Assembly: GCA_022360715.1 (NCBI GenBank)
Contig: JAKSCG010000213.1
Span: forward strand, 1-43,939
Direction of reading: 5' to 3'
Origin: Halanaerobiales bacterium
GTDB lineage: Bacteria > Bacillota > Halanaerobiia > Halanaerobiales > DTU029
DNA length: 43,939 nt
A program made the position numbers and the translations under genes. The notes beneath the pieces are model-generated. The model did no database searches and was not told the origin of the DNA. It saw only the letters and a program-made list of their open reading frames with translations. This document shows, piece by piece, positions 24,771-32,860 of the stretch (the first letter of the stretch is position 1; each line of letters opens with the position of its first letter).

Positions 24771-25517
24771 TTATTGTAAATTTTCCAGGGTAAAGGTATC
24801 TTCAAGAATTTGGGGATTAAACTCAATTAACTTGATAATAAACTCTGTCTTGGTATTCTCCTTAAGCTGATCGACCATAACCGATTCTACCGGATACCAG
24901 CGCTGATCAATCTGCTCTACTTTGTTAACCTCCGTTACCTTTAATAATCTTCCGCTACGGGCATACAATTCTTCTTTTAAACTGATAAACCTTTCTTGAT
25001 CAATCCATGTCTTACGCCGGTAATAAGAAACCTCTTTCCCTTCTCTGGCAATCCCCTCTAAGAGATAACAGGGACGTCCAGCTAAATCTTCCTCACCAAT
25101 CAGCTTAAAATCATAAAGATCAATTAACTTATCCGATTCCATCATATCCTGATAGGAGAAATCGCTCCCCATCATGCCCTGATTAAGCATATGACCGGAG
25201 ATCTTGACAACATCCTCAGCATCCGGAAAGAACATCCAGAGGTCATCCGCTCTTTTTAAAAACTTAGTTCCCCGGTCCCGTGGATTTGTGAAGCTGGTAA
25301 AGGCATTTTTTCCTTGGATTAAAGAAACCATGTTTTTGGTCATTTTTCGATTTCCATGAATAATAACCATCTCAGATTCTACTTTTGCTTCTTCGAAAAA
25401 TTCGTTATTATCACGTCGGTTAATTATCTCTACAGCAGTAATTGCAGTTGCCGAATCAGTTAGCAGACCTGTTAAGACTAACATACAGACAAAGATCATG
25501 ATCAGCCGATTAACCAC
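24771..25517 (-). CDS. LolA-like outer-membrane lipoprotein-sorting protein
   Basis: A 248-residue periplasmic protein. The signal peptide runs to residue 25 (MIFVCMLVLTGLLTDSATA) and has no lipobox. The rest is the single LolA-like beta-sheet domain of 'outer membrane lipoprotein-sorting' proteins: NMVSLIQGKNAFTSFTNPRD, DLWMFFPDAEDVVKISGHML, DFSYQDMMES, and YYRRKTWIDQERFISLKEEL. It starts with GTG behind GAGGAGGG. It is the last gene of an operon with two FtsX-type permeases and an ATPase, the composition of a Lol-type or MacB-type export system. It probably carries a lipid or lipoprotein extracted by the transporter; the cargo is unknown. Confidence 0.85.
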   Translation of the reverse strand: MVNRLIMIFVCMLVLTGLLTDSATAITAVEIINRRDNNEFFEEAKVESEMVIIHGNRKMTKNMVSLIQGKNAFTSFTNPRDRGTKFLKRADDLWMFFPDAEDVVKISGHMLNQGMMGSDFSYQDMMESDKLIDLYDFKLIGEEDLAGRPCYLLEGIAREGKEVSYYRRKTWIDQERFISLKEELYARSGRLLKVTEVNKVEQIDQRWYPVESVMVDQLKENTKTEFIIKLIEFNPQILEDTFTLENLQ

Positions 25518-25562
25518 TTATAAATCCCTCCTCATCCCAATCTATTTACGCTTGCTCAGCAA

Positions 25563-26822
25563 TTATATCTCCCGTAAAGCCTCGGTTGGTTCCAATTTAG
25601 CTGCCCGCCGGGCCGGGATCATACAGGCAATTGTCACTACAATAACCCCCAGGATAAAAGCAAATACAGTATTAGCAGTTGAAGATACCGGATAGATAAT
25701 AGAGTTAAAAACAAGTTCTGAACTAAATCCGGCCATAGCTGAGCTAAAATCAATCCCTGTCACAGCAAAATATTCATTTATGATAGAACCCAGCAGAGCA
25801 CCGAGTAAGCTGCCGATAATTCCAATGATGCCGCCTTCAATAATAAAAAGCTGTAAAATATTTTTGCTCTCCAGCCCTAATGCTGACATCATTCCAATCT
25901 CCTTTGTCCGCTCTTTGACAATCATGATCATCGTATTAATGACCACAATACTGGCTAATAACACCAGGAAAATATATATTTGATTATATATTAGCTTGGC
26001 CAATTCCATATAAGGAAGTAAATCACTGGTCTCTTGATAACCCAGGGCCAGATAGCGTTCCTCTGCATCGCGGCTGGCCAGTAATTCTTTTACCTCAGGC
26101 AACACTTGATCAACTAGCCCTCTGTTCGAAGTAACCAACAGCAATTCTGTCGACTGGTCATCCATATATAGCCAACTCTGAGCCTGATCCAGGGGTAGAT
26201 AGAAGACAATCTCATCAAGCAGCTTAAGCCCGCTGGCCAGCCGGCCAACTATTTTAAAGGTAACCCCTTTTAAAGAATTAAAGGCTGTATTGGACAAAAT
26301 AGTTACCTTGTCACCAACCTGATGGTTTAACTTAGCTAACAGGCCGGTTCCCATCACCACTTCCCGTTGACCTGGCTGAAACATTCTCCCCTCAACCAGC
26401 TGATCTTCAATATTAGTAAACTGAAACTCCTGAATGGGGTTAACCCCCCAGCCACTCATTGCTACCAACTCATTCCCGGTACTGACCATTGCTCCAAACT
26501 TCAGCCTGGGAATCACCATCTCTACATTTTCTATTCCTTTTAAGCTGTCCATCATCTCGTTTAGCCCCTGTCCGGCTAATCCATCGACCGGATAGTTGAG
26601 GGGCAGTAGGCGTTCCTGCTGTTGATATTCCCGGTCAACTATCTTGATGTGTCCCGAATAATATTGAATCTGGTCGGCAAAAACAGAGTCAATCATTCCT
26701 ACGATAAATCCCCTGGCAAAAACAACTATCATCACCGCAAAGGCAATGGCAATAATCGAAATAAATGTCCTCAATTTATGTCGAAACAGATTTTTAAAAG
26801 CTATTTTAGTAAGAAATTTCAT
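25563..26822 (-). CDS. ABC transporter permease, MacB/LolE type (second copy)
   Basis: A permease of about 419 residues with the MacB/FtsX topology. One N-terminal membrane helix (TFISIIAIAFAVMIVVFARG) is followed by a large extracytoplasmic domain (about 40-280) and three C-terminal helices. The cytoplasmic coupling segment ERTKEIGMMSALGLESKNIL lies between the first two of those, and the family ending PARRAAKLEPTEALREI is present. I start it at ATG 26822 (MKFLTKIAFKN), matching the paralogue's MFLTKLAFKN; a GTG three codons earlier overlaps the G-rich ribosome site. It is 13 bases downstream of the first permease and probably pairs with it as a heterodimer. Confidence 0.9.
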   Translation of the reverse strand: MKFLTKIAFKNLFRHKLRTFISIIAIAFAVMIVVFARGFIVGMIDSVFADQIQYYSGHIKIVDREYQQQERLLPLNYPVDGLAGQGLNEMMDSLKGIENVEMVIPRLKFGAMVSTGNELVAMSGWGVNPIQEFQFTNIEDQLVEGRMFQPGQREVVMGTGLLAKLNHQVGDKVTILSNTAFNSLKGVTFKIVGRLASGLKLLDEIVFYLPLDQAQSWLYMDDQSTELLLVTSNRGLVDQVLPEVKELLASRDAEERYLALGYQETSDLLPYMELAKLIYNQIYIFLVLLASIVVINTMIMIVKERTKEIGMMSALGLESKNILQLFIIEGGIIGIIGSLLGALLGSIINEYFAVTGIDFSSAMAGFSSELVFNSIIYPVSSTANTVFAFILGVIVVTIACMIPARRAAKLEPTEALREI

Positions 26823-26835
26823 CTTTTCCACCCCC

Positions 26836-28074
26836 CTAACGGTGATAAATAGCCTTAACCGGATCTTTAACGGCTGCCCAGTAAGCCGGTAAAATACTGG
26901 ATAACAACGATACTATCACTCCAAAGGTAAAGACATAGAGAAAAGCCTCCAGATTCCAGACTCCATACATTTTACCAAGCACCGGTATTCCGAAAGAAGA
27001 TATATCTAACCCGGTTAGCGCCCCCAAATCTAGGCCATATCTTGCAAACAACCCGACACCAAAGACTCCGATCATTACCCCGATAATACCACCCAGGATA
27101 CCAATACCGGTTGATTCCAGGACAAAGGTATAAATAATCTCCTTTTCCTGTAAGCCCAGTGCCTTCATCATCCCGATCTCTTCCATCCGCTCCAGGGCGG
27201 TCAGGATTACCGTATTGATGATGGCAATAGCAGCTATCAATAAAATAATTACCATGATCAGTTGATTGCCCATTTGTTTAGCTCCGGCAATCGATACAGC
27301 CTCCAGTTGATCCCAGGAATAAACCGCCAGACTATCATTGATCGTTTTTAAGCTGTTTGCTAGTAGAGTTGCTTCTCCCATCGCCAAATTTTTATTTCCT
27401 AACCTGACAATCAACTTACTCACCCGATTATTAACATTGAGTGCCTGCTGGACAATATCGAGCGGTAGATAAACCGCATTACTGTTAATATTAGGATTAC
27501 CGGTATGAACCAACCCTGATATCTCTGCATCAATTGTATTAAAGGTTTCATTTTTATCTTTAACCAGCAGGGTAATATAATCACCTATCTCCAGTTTAAG
27601 GAGATCAGCCAGTCTTTTTCCCATAACTGCCTTATACTCTCCCGGAGAAAACATTGTTCCCTCAACAAATTGATCTTCCAGGGCAAAAACTTCGGTAAAA
27701 CTCCCGGGAATAACCCCTTTACCTACTACCGGTAGTTCATTAGTTCCGTTATTGAGCCGGGCCGGAAAATTTAGCTCCATTGAACTGGCCTGATATCCTT
27801 TAACATTCTCCACAGCTGCCGATAATTGCCGATCAACAACCAGTAGATTTGTTAGGGGTAGTTCATCTTCTTCTTCCCAATACTCCTGCTCAACCACCTG
27901 CAAATGACCAGCTTCATAATCAATAATATTCTGATAAGACAGCTCAGTTATGCCGGCAAGCAAAGAATCAAAAAGAATAAAGAAAAAGATAGCAAAGGCA
28001 ATTATACTAGCCGTGACTATAGTCCGCGTACGGTGACGTATTAAATTCTTGAAAGCCAATTTAGTCAGAAACAT
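26836..28074 (-). CDS. ABC transporter permease, MacB/LolC type (first copy)
   Basis: A 412-residue permease with the same layout as its neighbour: N-terminal helix (TIVTASIIAFAIFFFILFDS), extracytoplasmic domain, three C-terminal helices, the coupling segment ERMEEIGMMKALGLQEKEII and the end PAYWAAVKDPVKAIYHR. I choose ATG 28074 (MFLTKLAFKNLI), which has AGGAGGGAAGG upstream and overlaps the ATPase stop codon by 14 bases; upstream extension gives non-family sequence. It differs enough from the second permease to suggest a LolC/LolE-like division of labour. Confidence 0.9.
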   Translation of the reverse strand: MFLTKLAFKNLIRHRTRTIVTASIIAFAIFFFILFDSLLAGITELSYQNIIDYEAGHLQVVEQEYWEEEDELPLTNLLVVDRQLSAAVENVKGYQASSMELNFPARLNNGTNELPVVGKGVIPGSFTEVFALEDQFVEGTMFSPGEYKAVMGKRLADLLKLEIGDYITLLVKDKNETFNTIDAEISGLVHTGNPNINSNAVYLPLDIVQQALNVNNRVSKLIVRLGNKNLAMGEATLLANSLKTINDSLAVYSWDQLEAVSIAGAKQMGNQLIMVIILLIAAIAIINTVILTALERMEEIGMMKALGLQEKEIIYTFVLESTGIGILGGIIGVMIGVFGVGLFARYGLDLGALTGLDISSFGIPVLGKMYGVWNLEAFLYVFTFGVIVSLLSSILPAYWAAVKDPVKAIYHR

Positions 28075-28768
28075 ATTGACCTTCCCTCCTCTTGTCTTCT
28101 GAGATCTGACCATCCCTGATTTCGATCATCCTGCCGGCATAATCCATAACCTGCGGGTCATGGGTAGAGAAGATAAAGGTAGTTCCTAATTCTTGATTCA
28201 TCTTGACCATGACTTCCAATACCTCAGTACTGGTTTGGGAATCAAGATTAGCCGATGGTTCATCAGCCAGAACCAATTTAGGTTCCTTGACCAGGGCCCG
28301 GGCAATAGCCACTCTTTGTTTTTGACCGCCGGACAGCTCATTTGGCTTTCGAGCTTCCAGCCCTTCCAGACCGACCGCTGCTAGTATCGCCATCACCCGC
28401 TCCCTGAGCTCTTTTTCCCGGCCTTTGGTAGTTAATCTGACCGCAAACTCCACATTCTCATAAGCCGTTAAAACCGGAATCAGGTTATAACTCTGAAAAA
28501 CAAAACCGACATTATATCTTCTTAACATTGCCAGGTCTTTTTTGCTGAGTTGGCCTAACTCCCGACCGGCAAAAGTAATAACACCACTACTTGGTTTGTC
28601 CAAACAACCAATCATATTGAGCAGGGTCGTCTTACCTGAACCTGAGGGGCCGAAAACTGTAGTAAACTCGCCTTCTTCAATTGTCAAATCAACCCCTCGA
28701 AGAGCCGGCACTTCAATTTTTCCCTGGTGATAGACTTTTCTAATTCCTTTCAATTCCAGTAGACTCAT
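28061..28768 (-). CDS. ABC transporter ATPase, LolD/MacB type
   Basis: A 235-residue ATPase of the lipoprotein/macrolide exporter class. It has Walker A GPSGSGKTT, the Q-loop FVFQSYNLIPVLTAYENVEF characteristic of LolD/MacB/FtsE proteins, signature LSGGQKQR, Walker B LVLADEP with SANLDSQT, and switch FSTHDP. I start it at ATG 28768 (MSLLELKGIRKVY), preceded by AAGAGGAGG; upstream codons are not family sequence. It provides energy to the two following permeases and lies 19 bases after the TetR gene. Confidence 0.93.
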   Translation of the reverse strand: MSLLELKGIRKVYHQGKIEVPALRGVDLTIEEGEFTTVFGPSGSGKTTLLNMIGCLDKPSSGVITFAGRELGQLSKKDLAMLRRYNVGFVFQSYNLIPVLTAYENVEFAVRLTTKGREKELRERVMAILAAVGLEGLEARKPNELSGGQKQRVAIARALVKEPKLVLADEPSANLDSQTSTEVLEVMVKMNQELGTTFIFSTHDPQVMDYAGRMIEIRDGQISEDKRREGQYVSD

Positions 28769-28787
28769 TTTATTACCTCCTCTTAAA

Positions 28788-29420
28788 TCATTCACGCTTC
28801 TTAATCCCATTTTTAATAAAAGCGAGCATCTTATCAATTGTCTCAATTAAACCGGACTCATCATCCAGATCTATCTTGCCGTCTTTACCTTTATATAGAA
28901 TATCCCCCAGCGAATAATTAATCCCGGTTAATAATCTGGACACTAAGGCCGTATCGATCGTCGGATCAAGTTCACCTTTGGCTAACCCCTCTTTAAGTAA
29001 TAGCTGAAAATAATCGAAACTCTGATCTTCATAATCATTCCAAAGCTCACGTTGTAATTCTTTATTATTCAATAAATTATTAGCAATATCAATCAGGCGC
29101 GGATTTTCTTTAGCAAACCTGAACCCACTTAAGTAAAGTTCATGTAATAGCTCAAAAAAACCGTATTTATCTTTATTAAGCATCATATCATGATTAAGAT
29201 ACTCTAATTTCTTATTTACAATCAAATCGGCGATATATTTAAAAAGATCTTTCTTGTCGGCAAAATACTGATAAAAGCTCCCCTTTGCGATGCCGGCTTG
29301 ATCAGCTATTGCCGTAATTCTGGCCTTATGATAAGGATATGCGGCAAATTCATCCAGTGCTGCCTCGATCACCCTTGCTCTTTTTTGTTCCGGCAAATTA
29401 AAAAATGTCTCTTTAGGCAT
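28788..29420 (-). CDS. TetR-family repressor heading the Lol-like operon
   Basis: A 210-residue TetR-type regulator beginning MPKETFFNLPEQKRARVIEA. Its helix-turn-helix is at about residues 28-50 (ITAIADQAGIAKGSFYQYFA). The C-terminal domain is of the long type found in regulators of MacB-like transporters. The start at 29420 follows GGGGGGAGG. It is the first gene of the operon that continues with ATPase, two permeases and the LolA-like protein, and a near-perfect dyad lies just downstream of its promoter, so autoregulation is likely. The inducer is unknown, perhaps an envelope-active compound. Confidence 0.9.
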   Translation of the reverse strand: MPKETFFNLPEQKRARVIEAALDEFAAYPYHKARITAIADQAGIAKGSFYQYFADKKDLFKYIADLIVNKKLEYLNHDMMLNKDKYGFFELLHELYLSGFRFAKENPRLIDIANNLLNNKELQRELWNDYEDQSFDYFQLLLKEGLAKGELDPTIDTALVSRLLTGINYSLGDILYKGKDGKIDLDDESGLIETIDKMLAFIKNGIKKRE

Positions 29421-29458
29421 AACCTCCCCCCTTTCATGATAATTGTTAAATACAATAA

Positions 29459-29480
29459 ATGAATGTGAAGTCATATTCAT
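29459..29480. promoter_or_regulatory. TetR operator candidate ATGAATGTGA-AG-TCATATTCAT
   Basis: A 10+2+10 dyad with nine of ten pairs, about 10-30 bases downstream of the predicted transcription start and 39 bases before the repressor's start codon. This is a typical place for steric autorepression. Confidence 0.65.
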
Positions 29481-29495
29481 ACCAATTTTACTTGT

Positions 29496-29524
29496 ATTAT
29501 ATTATATGAATAAAAAAAAGTCAA
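29496..29524 (-). promoter_or_regulatory. Promoter of the TetR / Lol-like operon
   Basis: Minus strand TTGACT (29519-29524), 17-base spacer, TATAAT (29496-29501). The -35 lies in the descending arm of the terminator of the upstream DUF421 gene. Confidence 0.75.
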
Positions 29525-29552
29525 CTACAAACAGTACTGAGTTGTAGTTAAC
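29511..29552 (-). terminator. Terminator of the DUF421 gene, overlapping the next promoter
   Basis: Minus-strand GTTAACTACAA, 11-base loop, TTGTAGTTGAC (one wobble pair) then eight T. The final TTGAC of the stem is also the -35 of the next operon. Confidence 0.75.
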
Positions 29553-29611
29553 TTGTGATAATGTCATAGTGAAGATATCTTGATAATATCGATCCCGGTG
29601 AATGGTCAATT

Positions 29612-30337
29612 TCATTCGACATCACTAAGATCGACGGTATCTTTACCTAAATTATCATCCCGCAGATCAAAATAAAGGCTACCGTCAATTGGGTTATAAC
29701 TGGCAAAGACAACATCATTTAGCTCGTTGATTTGATGCTCTTTTAATTTGTTGTTTAACCACTCCCGGGATAAACCATGCTGTCTCAGATTAGCTTCAAT
29801 AACCTGTCCATCCATAATTACTTCAGAAACAATACTCTCTGTACGACCTGGTAGATTTAAATCCTCCGGGGTCAGCGGTTTTTTATTTGCATTAAGCAGA
29901 ACACTCAATTTACCGTCAATCTCTAAAATACCGTAATCAACATCTTTAATATTAAAAACATTTTTTTGTCTTAATTCTAATAAAAGATCATCGAGATTAA
30001 ATCTGGTTTTAGCCATATTTTTTTCCAGAATCTTGCCCTGATGGATCAAAACAACCGGTTCTCCGTCGATCACCTTTTGTGCTGTTCTGTTTTTCAGCGA
30101 AATATACTGCATTAAAAAGGTTAAGGCAGCAAACAAAGACAGGCCGACAAAATGTTGCCAGGTCCTTTGATTAATATCTGAGGCCATATTTGCCGCAACA
30201 GAACCAAAAGTAATGCCATTAATATAATCATAAAAGGTTAATTCCGCGATCTGCTTTTTCCCGATTATTCGAGCATAAAATAAAATTGAAAAAAAAGCTA
30301 AAATAGTTTGTAAAGTAATCTCTAAGACAATTTTCAT
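29612..30337 (-). CDS. DUF421 (YetF-like) membrane protein
   Basis: A 241-residue inner-membrane protein. About three N-terminal membrane helices (LEITLQTILAFFSILFYARI, TWQHFVGLSLFAALTFLMQY) are followed by the cytoplasmic YetF domain, with the conserved blocks GKKQIAELTFYDYINGITFG and DGEPVVLIHQGKILEKNMAK, plus DDLLLELRQKNVFNIKDVDY. Function is poorly defined; Bacillus relatives include spore- and envelope-associated proteins. I choose ATG 30337, preceded by TAAGGAG, over an upstream in-frame start that lacks a ribosome site. It is monocistronic, with its own terminator, and divergent from a tiny membrane-peptide gene. Confidence 0.88.
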   Translation of the reverse strand: MKIVLEITLQTILAFFSILFYARIIGKKQIAELTFYDYINGITFGSVAANMASDINQRTWQHFVGLSLFAALTFLMQYISLKNRTAQKVIDGEPVVLIHQGKILEKNMAKTRFNLDDLLLELRQKNVFNIKDVDYGILEIDGKLSVLLNANKKPLTPEDLNLPGRTESIVSEVIMDGQVIEANLRQHGLSREWLNNKLKEHQINELNDVVFASYNPIDGSLYFDLRDDNLGKDTVDLSDVE

Positions 30338-30408
30338 AACTAACTCCTTACTGGATATTTTAAAAAACAATCGGTTAAGCTAAATAAAAAGTCAAGGAGG
30401 AAAGAAAA

Positions 30409-30501
30409 ATGAGTTTAGCGACCCAAGCGATCTTAACCCTTATTTTTATTATTATTGGCTTTGCTGTTTTTTATTATCTTCATAATAAGGAGTTATTATG
30501 A
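30409..30501 (+). CDS. 30-residue single-helix membrane peptide
   Basis: A short gene behind a perfect ribosome site (AAGGAGG, eight-base spacing). It encodes MSLATQAILTLIFIIIGFAV then FYYLHNKELL: a single membrane helix with a short polar tail. No family is recognised. Its stop codon overlaps the start of a nine-codon frame (ATGA). It lies between the divergent DUF421 gene and the convergent GH20 gene. The strong ribosome site and clean hydrophobic profile argue that it is translated. Confidence 0.6.
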   Translation: MSLATQAILTLIFIIIGFAVFYYLHNKELL

Positions 30502-30527
30502 AACTATTTAACCAAGCTGGACATTAA
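30498..30527 (+). CDS. Possible nine-residue peptide, translationally coupled
   Basis: ATG at 30498 overlaps the preceding stop (ATGA) and has its own AAGGAG five bases upstream; it encodes MKLFNQAGH. It ends one base before the GH20 stop codon on the other strand. It may be chance, but both signals are good. Confidence 0.25.
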   Translation: MKLFNQAGH

Positions 30528-32414
30528 TTATAAAGGACTGGCCGATACGATCCGGTTATATTGGTTGTAATTACCCAACTTAATGTCGGCCGGCCTTTCC
30601 GGCCCGTCAAAATATAAGCGCTCTGCTTCCAGTTCTTCAATCTGAGCTAGCTCACCGGTCAGGTAATTTTCCAGGCGAGCCCTTGTTGTTTTGATCCGGG
30701 CCAACAGGCCTCCATAGCGGAGGTCAATTATTTCCCAGCCAAAGGGTTTATAGGTTGCAAACCACTGTTCCCGGTGCGCTACCCTTAATTTCTCTACCTG
30801 GGTATAAAGCTCCGGCAGCTCAACCTGATAAAGATTGCTGATTACCACTTGATCACCTTGATCATATGCTTGCTTCATCCGCAAGCCCAGATCACACTTA
30901 TGTTTTAAAACCGTGGCCAGGTTAAGGAACATCTTAAATAAGTAACCCCAATGCTGCTCAGTCGACAGGTAGTCCTTGAGCCTTGCCTCCAGCTTAGAAT
31001 AATGTTCGAACAGCTCCATTCCTTCGATATGCCGATCAAATAATCCCAGCAGGGGGTCCTGCCATAAAAGGAATTTAGCGGGATTTGATTGAAGAACAAT
31101 ATTTTCCTCTGCGATCTCCGGAATCGCGTCAAAATTCGTTAAATCAATAAAGGCATCATAATCTCCCCCGGTACAAAACTCAAACCTCTCCTTTACTCGC
31201 TCCAGCTTAAGATCAGGAGAATAGCTATGTTCAGCAAAAAGCTGGAACCCGACTAAGGCTGAAAATAGGTTGGTCTCTCCTCCATTATCACCCCACATGG
31301 TGGCAAAAACCTCTTTAATCCCTTCCTGTTTGCAGGCCTTTAAGGCCGCGTTAGTTGTAACAATTGTTTTGTTCAGATTCGGAGTAATCCCTGCCCAGGT
31401 CCAGATTCCGCCGGCAAAGATGGGTAATTTGCCAAAATCCTGATGTTTTCTGATAAAATCCCGATAAAACCCTTCATCATTGTGATAATAATCCCAGTAG
31501 ACCAATTGCACCTCTTCCGGTATATGATCAATGACATCCTGAGGGATATCAAGATCTAGCTGGTAATATTCCTGATTTTCCGCAGCTAAACGGAAATACA
31601 TATCACTCCAAATCATCGGGACTAAACCGTATTTTGCCGTGATCTCTTTGACCAATCCCAGGTGTTTATTGATTATGTCAAAACTAGGTTGGTACCCGTT
31701 CCGGTCCAGATATCTACCTCGCCCCAGAGCATGGGCCTCATCCATCCCGATATGGATCCGCTTACTTTTAAATGGTGCTGTAGCAGCTTTGATCATTTTA
31801 TCGATAAACTGATAAGTTTCCTCTGCCCCTACCAATAAGATATCACCGGTATCCCTGATTTCACTGGCATAATTCCACTTAAGGGCCTGTTGCAAATGAG
31901 CCAGGGTTTGAATACAGGGAATCATTTCAATACCGAAGGTATCGGCATAATTATCGCATTCTTTTAATTCTTGATAGCTATACCTGCCCCGCATATAGCC
32001 AAAATAAGGCAGTTCGTCAATTTGATAAGTATCTTCCGTATAGAGCATTAACATATTTAAGCCCATTATTGCCATTAAACGGAGAATTTTCTTAATCGTC
32101 TCTACCCTTAAAACAGCATTTCGGGATACATCGATCATCACTCCGGTCATCGTAAACTGCGGTCTTTCTCTTTCGGCAAATTCCGATTTTTTTCTGAGAT
32201 TTTCCAGTAACAAGCCCAGCCCCCGAAAAAAATGAATTTTCTGATCATACTGGATCAGACCTTTGTTCCCATCAAAGACTACTTTCAGCTCACCCGGCTG
32301 ATTAATCACCTCAATCATTACTCCTTCTCGGCACAACTCAAAATCAAAATCCTTAGTCAAAATCTCCATACCATCTTTTAAAGTGGATATTTCCCCAATA
32401 AAATTAAGCTTCAT
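30528..32414 (-). CDS. GH20 beta-N-acetylhexosaminidase-like enzyme
   Basis: A glycoside hydrolase family 20 protein of about 628 residues with no signal peptide. An N-terminal GH20b-like domain (about 1-85) precedes the TIM barrel starting at PQFTMTGVMIDVSRNAVLRV. The catalytic Asp-Glu pair is in RIHIGMDEAH (about D225, E226), with MIWSDMYFRL and the tryptophan-rich GGIWTWAG later in the barrel. A helical C-terminal region (about 440-628) follows. It should cleave terminal beta-linked GlcNAc or GalNAc inside the cell by substrate-assisted catalysis, perhaps for peptidoglycan or glycan salvage. A GTG three codons upstream is an alternative start; the ATG has GTGAGG before it. Confidence 0.88.
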   Translation of the reverse strand: MKLNFIGEISTLKDGMEILTKDFDFELCREGVMIEVINQPGELKVVFDGNKGLIQYDQKIHFFRGLGLLLENLRKKSEFAERERPQFTMTGVMIDVSRNAVLRVETIKKILRLMAIMGLNMLMLYTEDTYQIDELPYFGYMRGRYSYQELKECDNYADTFGIEMIPCIQTLAHLQQALKWNYASEIRDTGDILLVGAEETYQFIDKMIKAATAPFKSKRIHIGMDEAHALGRGRYLDRNGYQPSFDIINKHLGLVKEITAKYGLVPMIWSDMYFRLAAENQEYYQLDLDIPQDVIDHIPEEVQLVYWDYYHNDEGFYRDFIRKHQDFGKLPIFAGGIWTWAGITPNLNKTIVTTNAALKACKQEGIKEVFATMWGDNGGETNLFSALVGFQLFAEHSYSPDLKLERVKERFEFCTGGDYDAFIDLTNFDAIPEIAEENIVLQSNPAKFLLWQDPLLGLFDRHIEGMELFEHYSKLEARLKDYLSTEQHWGYLFKMFLNLATVLKHKCDLGLRMKQAYDQGDQVVISNLYQVELPELYTQVEKLRVAHREQWFATYKPFGWEIIDLRYGGLLARIKTTRARLENYLTGELAQIEELEAERLYFDGPERPADIKLGNYNQYNRIVSASPL

Positions 32415-32489
32415 TATCCTCACTCCCCCGACATAAATCTTGGATTTTGAATAACTTGATCAATAGATGATAATCTAATTACTAATTTT

Positions 32490-32518
32490 ATTATAAATCT
32501 CAAAAAAAATATTGTAAA
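32490..32518 (-). promoter_or_regulatory. Promoter of the GH20 gene
   Basis: Minus strand TTTACA (32513-32518), 17-base spacer, TATAAT (32490-32495), about 75 bases before the start codon. Confidence 0.65.
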
Positions 32519-32541
32519 GTAAGAGATTTAAAAAGATAAAC

Positions 32542-32568
32542 ACATAAATCAAATTTTTACATATAATA
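32542..32568 (+). promoter_or_regulatory. SigmaK-like promoter of the YjcZ-like gene
   Basis: AC (32542-32543), 16-base spacer, CATATAATA (32560-32568), which fits the mother-cell consensus AC-N16-CATANNNTA. It lies about 30 bases before the ribosome site of a putative sporulation mini-protein. Confidence 0.45.
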
Positions 32569-32598
32569 AATTAACTTTAGTTTGAAGGAGGATTTAAT

Positions 32599-32685
32599 AT
32601 GAGTAGATATTGTGTAAATCAAGCCTTTATCTTATTCCTCATTCTAATTTTGCTTATCCTTGGTTTTATGTATTGTTTTTACTAG
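32599..32685 (+). CDS. 28-residue YjcZ-like sporulation mini-protein
   Basis: Behind AAGGAGG sits a 28-codon frame, MSRYCVNQAFILFLILILLI followed by LGFMYCFY. A short Tyr/Cys-containing head followed by a nearly all-aliphatic helix is the pattern of the YjcZ-family sporulation peptides found in many Firmicutes, though the usual glycine-rich head is reduced. Its own terminator lies 130 bases downstream and a sigmaK-like promoter upstream. It is the only feature in the 430-base gap between the GH20 gene and the germination operon. Confidence 0.6.
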   Translation: MSRYCVNQAFILFLILILLILGFMYCFY

Positions 32686-32814
32686 AACCAACAATTAGGA
32701 TAACTTCATTTCTTGCTTATCCATAAAGGAAAAAAAGAGACTGAAAATATGGATAAATTTTGTATTACTCCTTTTAGCGGATCCAGTATCAAATTCTTTA
32801 AACTATTGTTGATC

Positions 32815-32846
32815 AGGGGTCGTTCTGTGTCGACCTCTCTTTTTTA
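32815..32846 (+). terminator. Terminator downstream of the YjcZ-like gene
   Basis: AGGGGTCG-TTCTGTGT-CGACCTCT followed by a T-rich run, with one G-U pair; oriented for plus-strand transcripts, just before the convergent end of the germination operon. Confidence 0.65.
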
Positions 32847-32860
32847 TGGTCTCTCTGATG

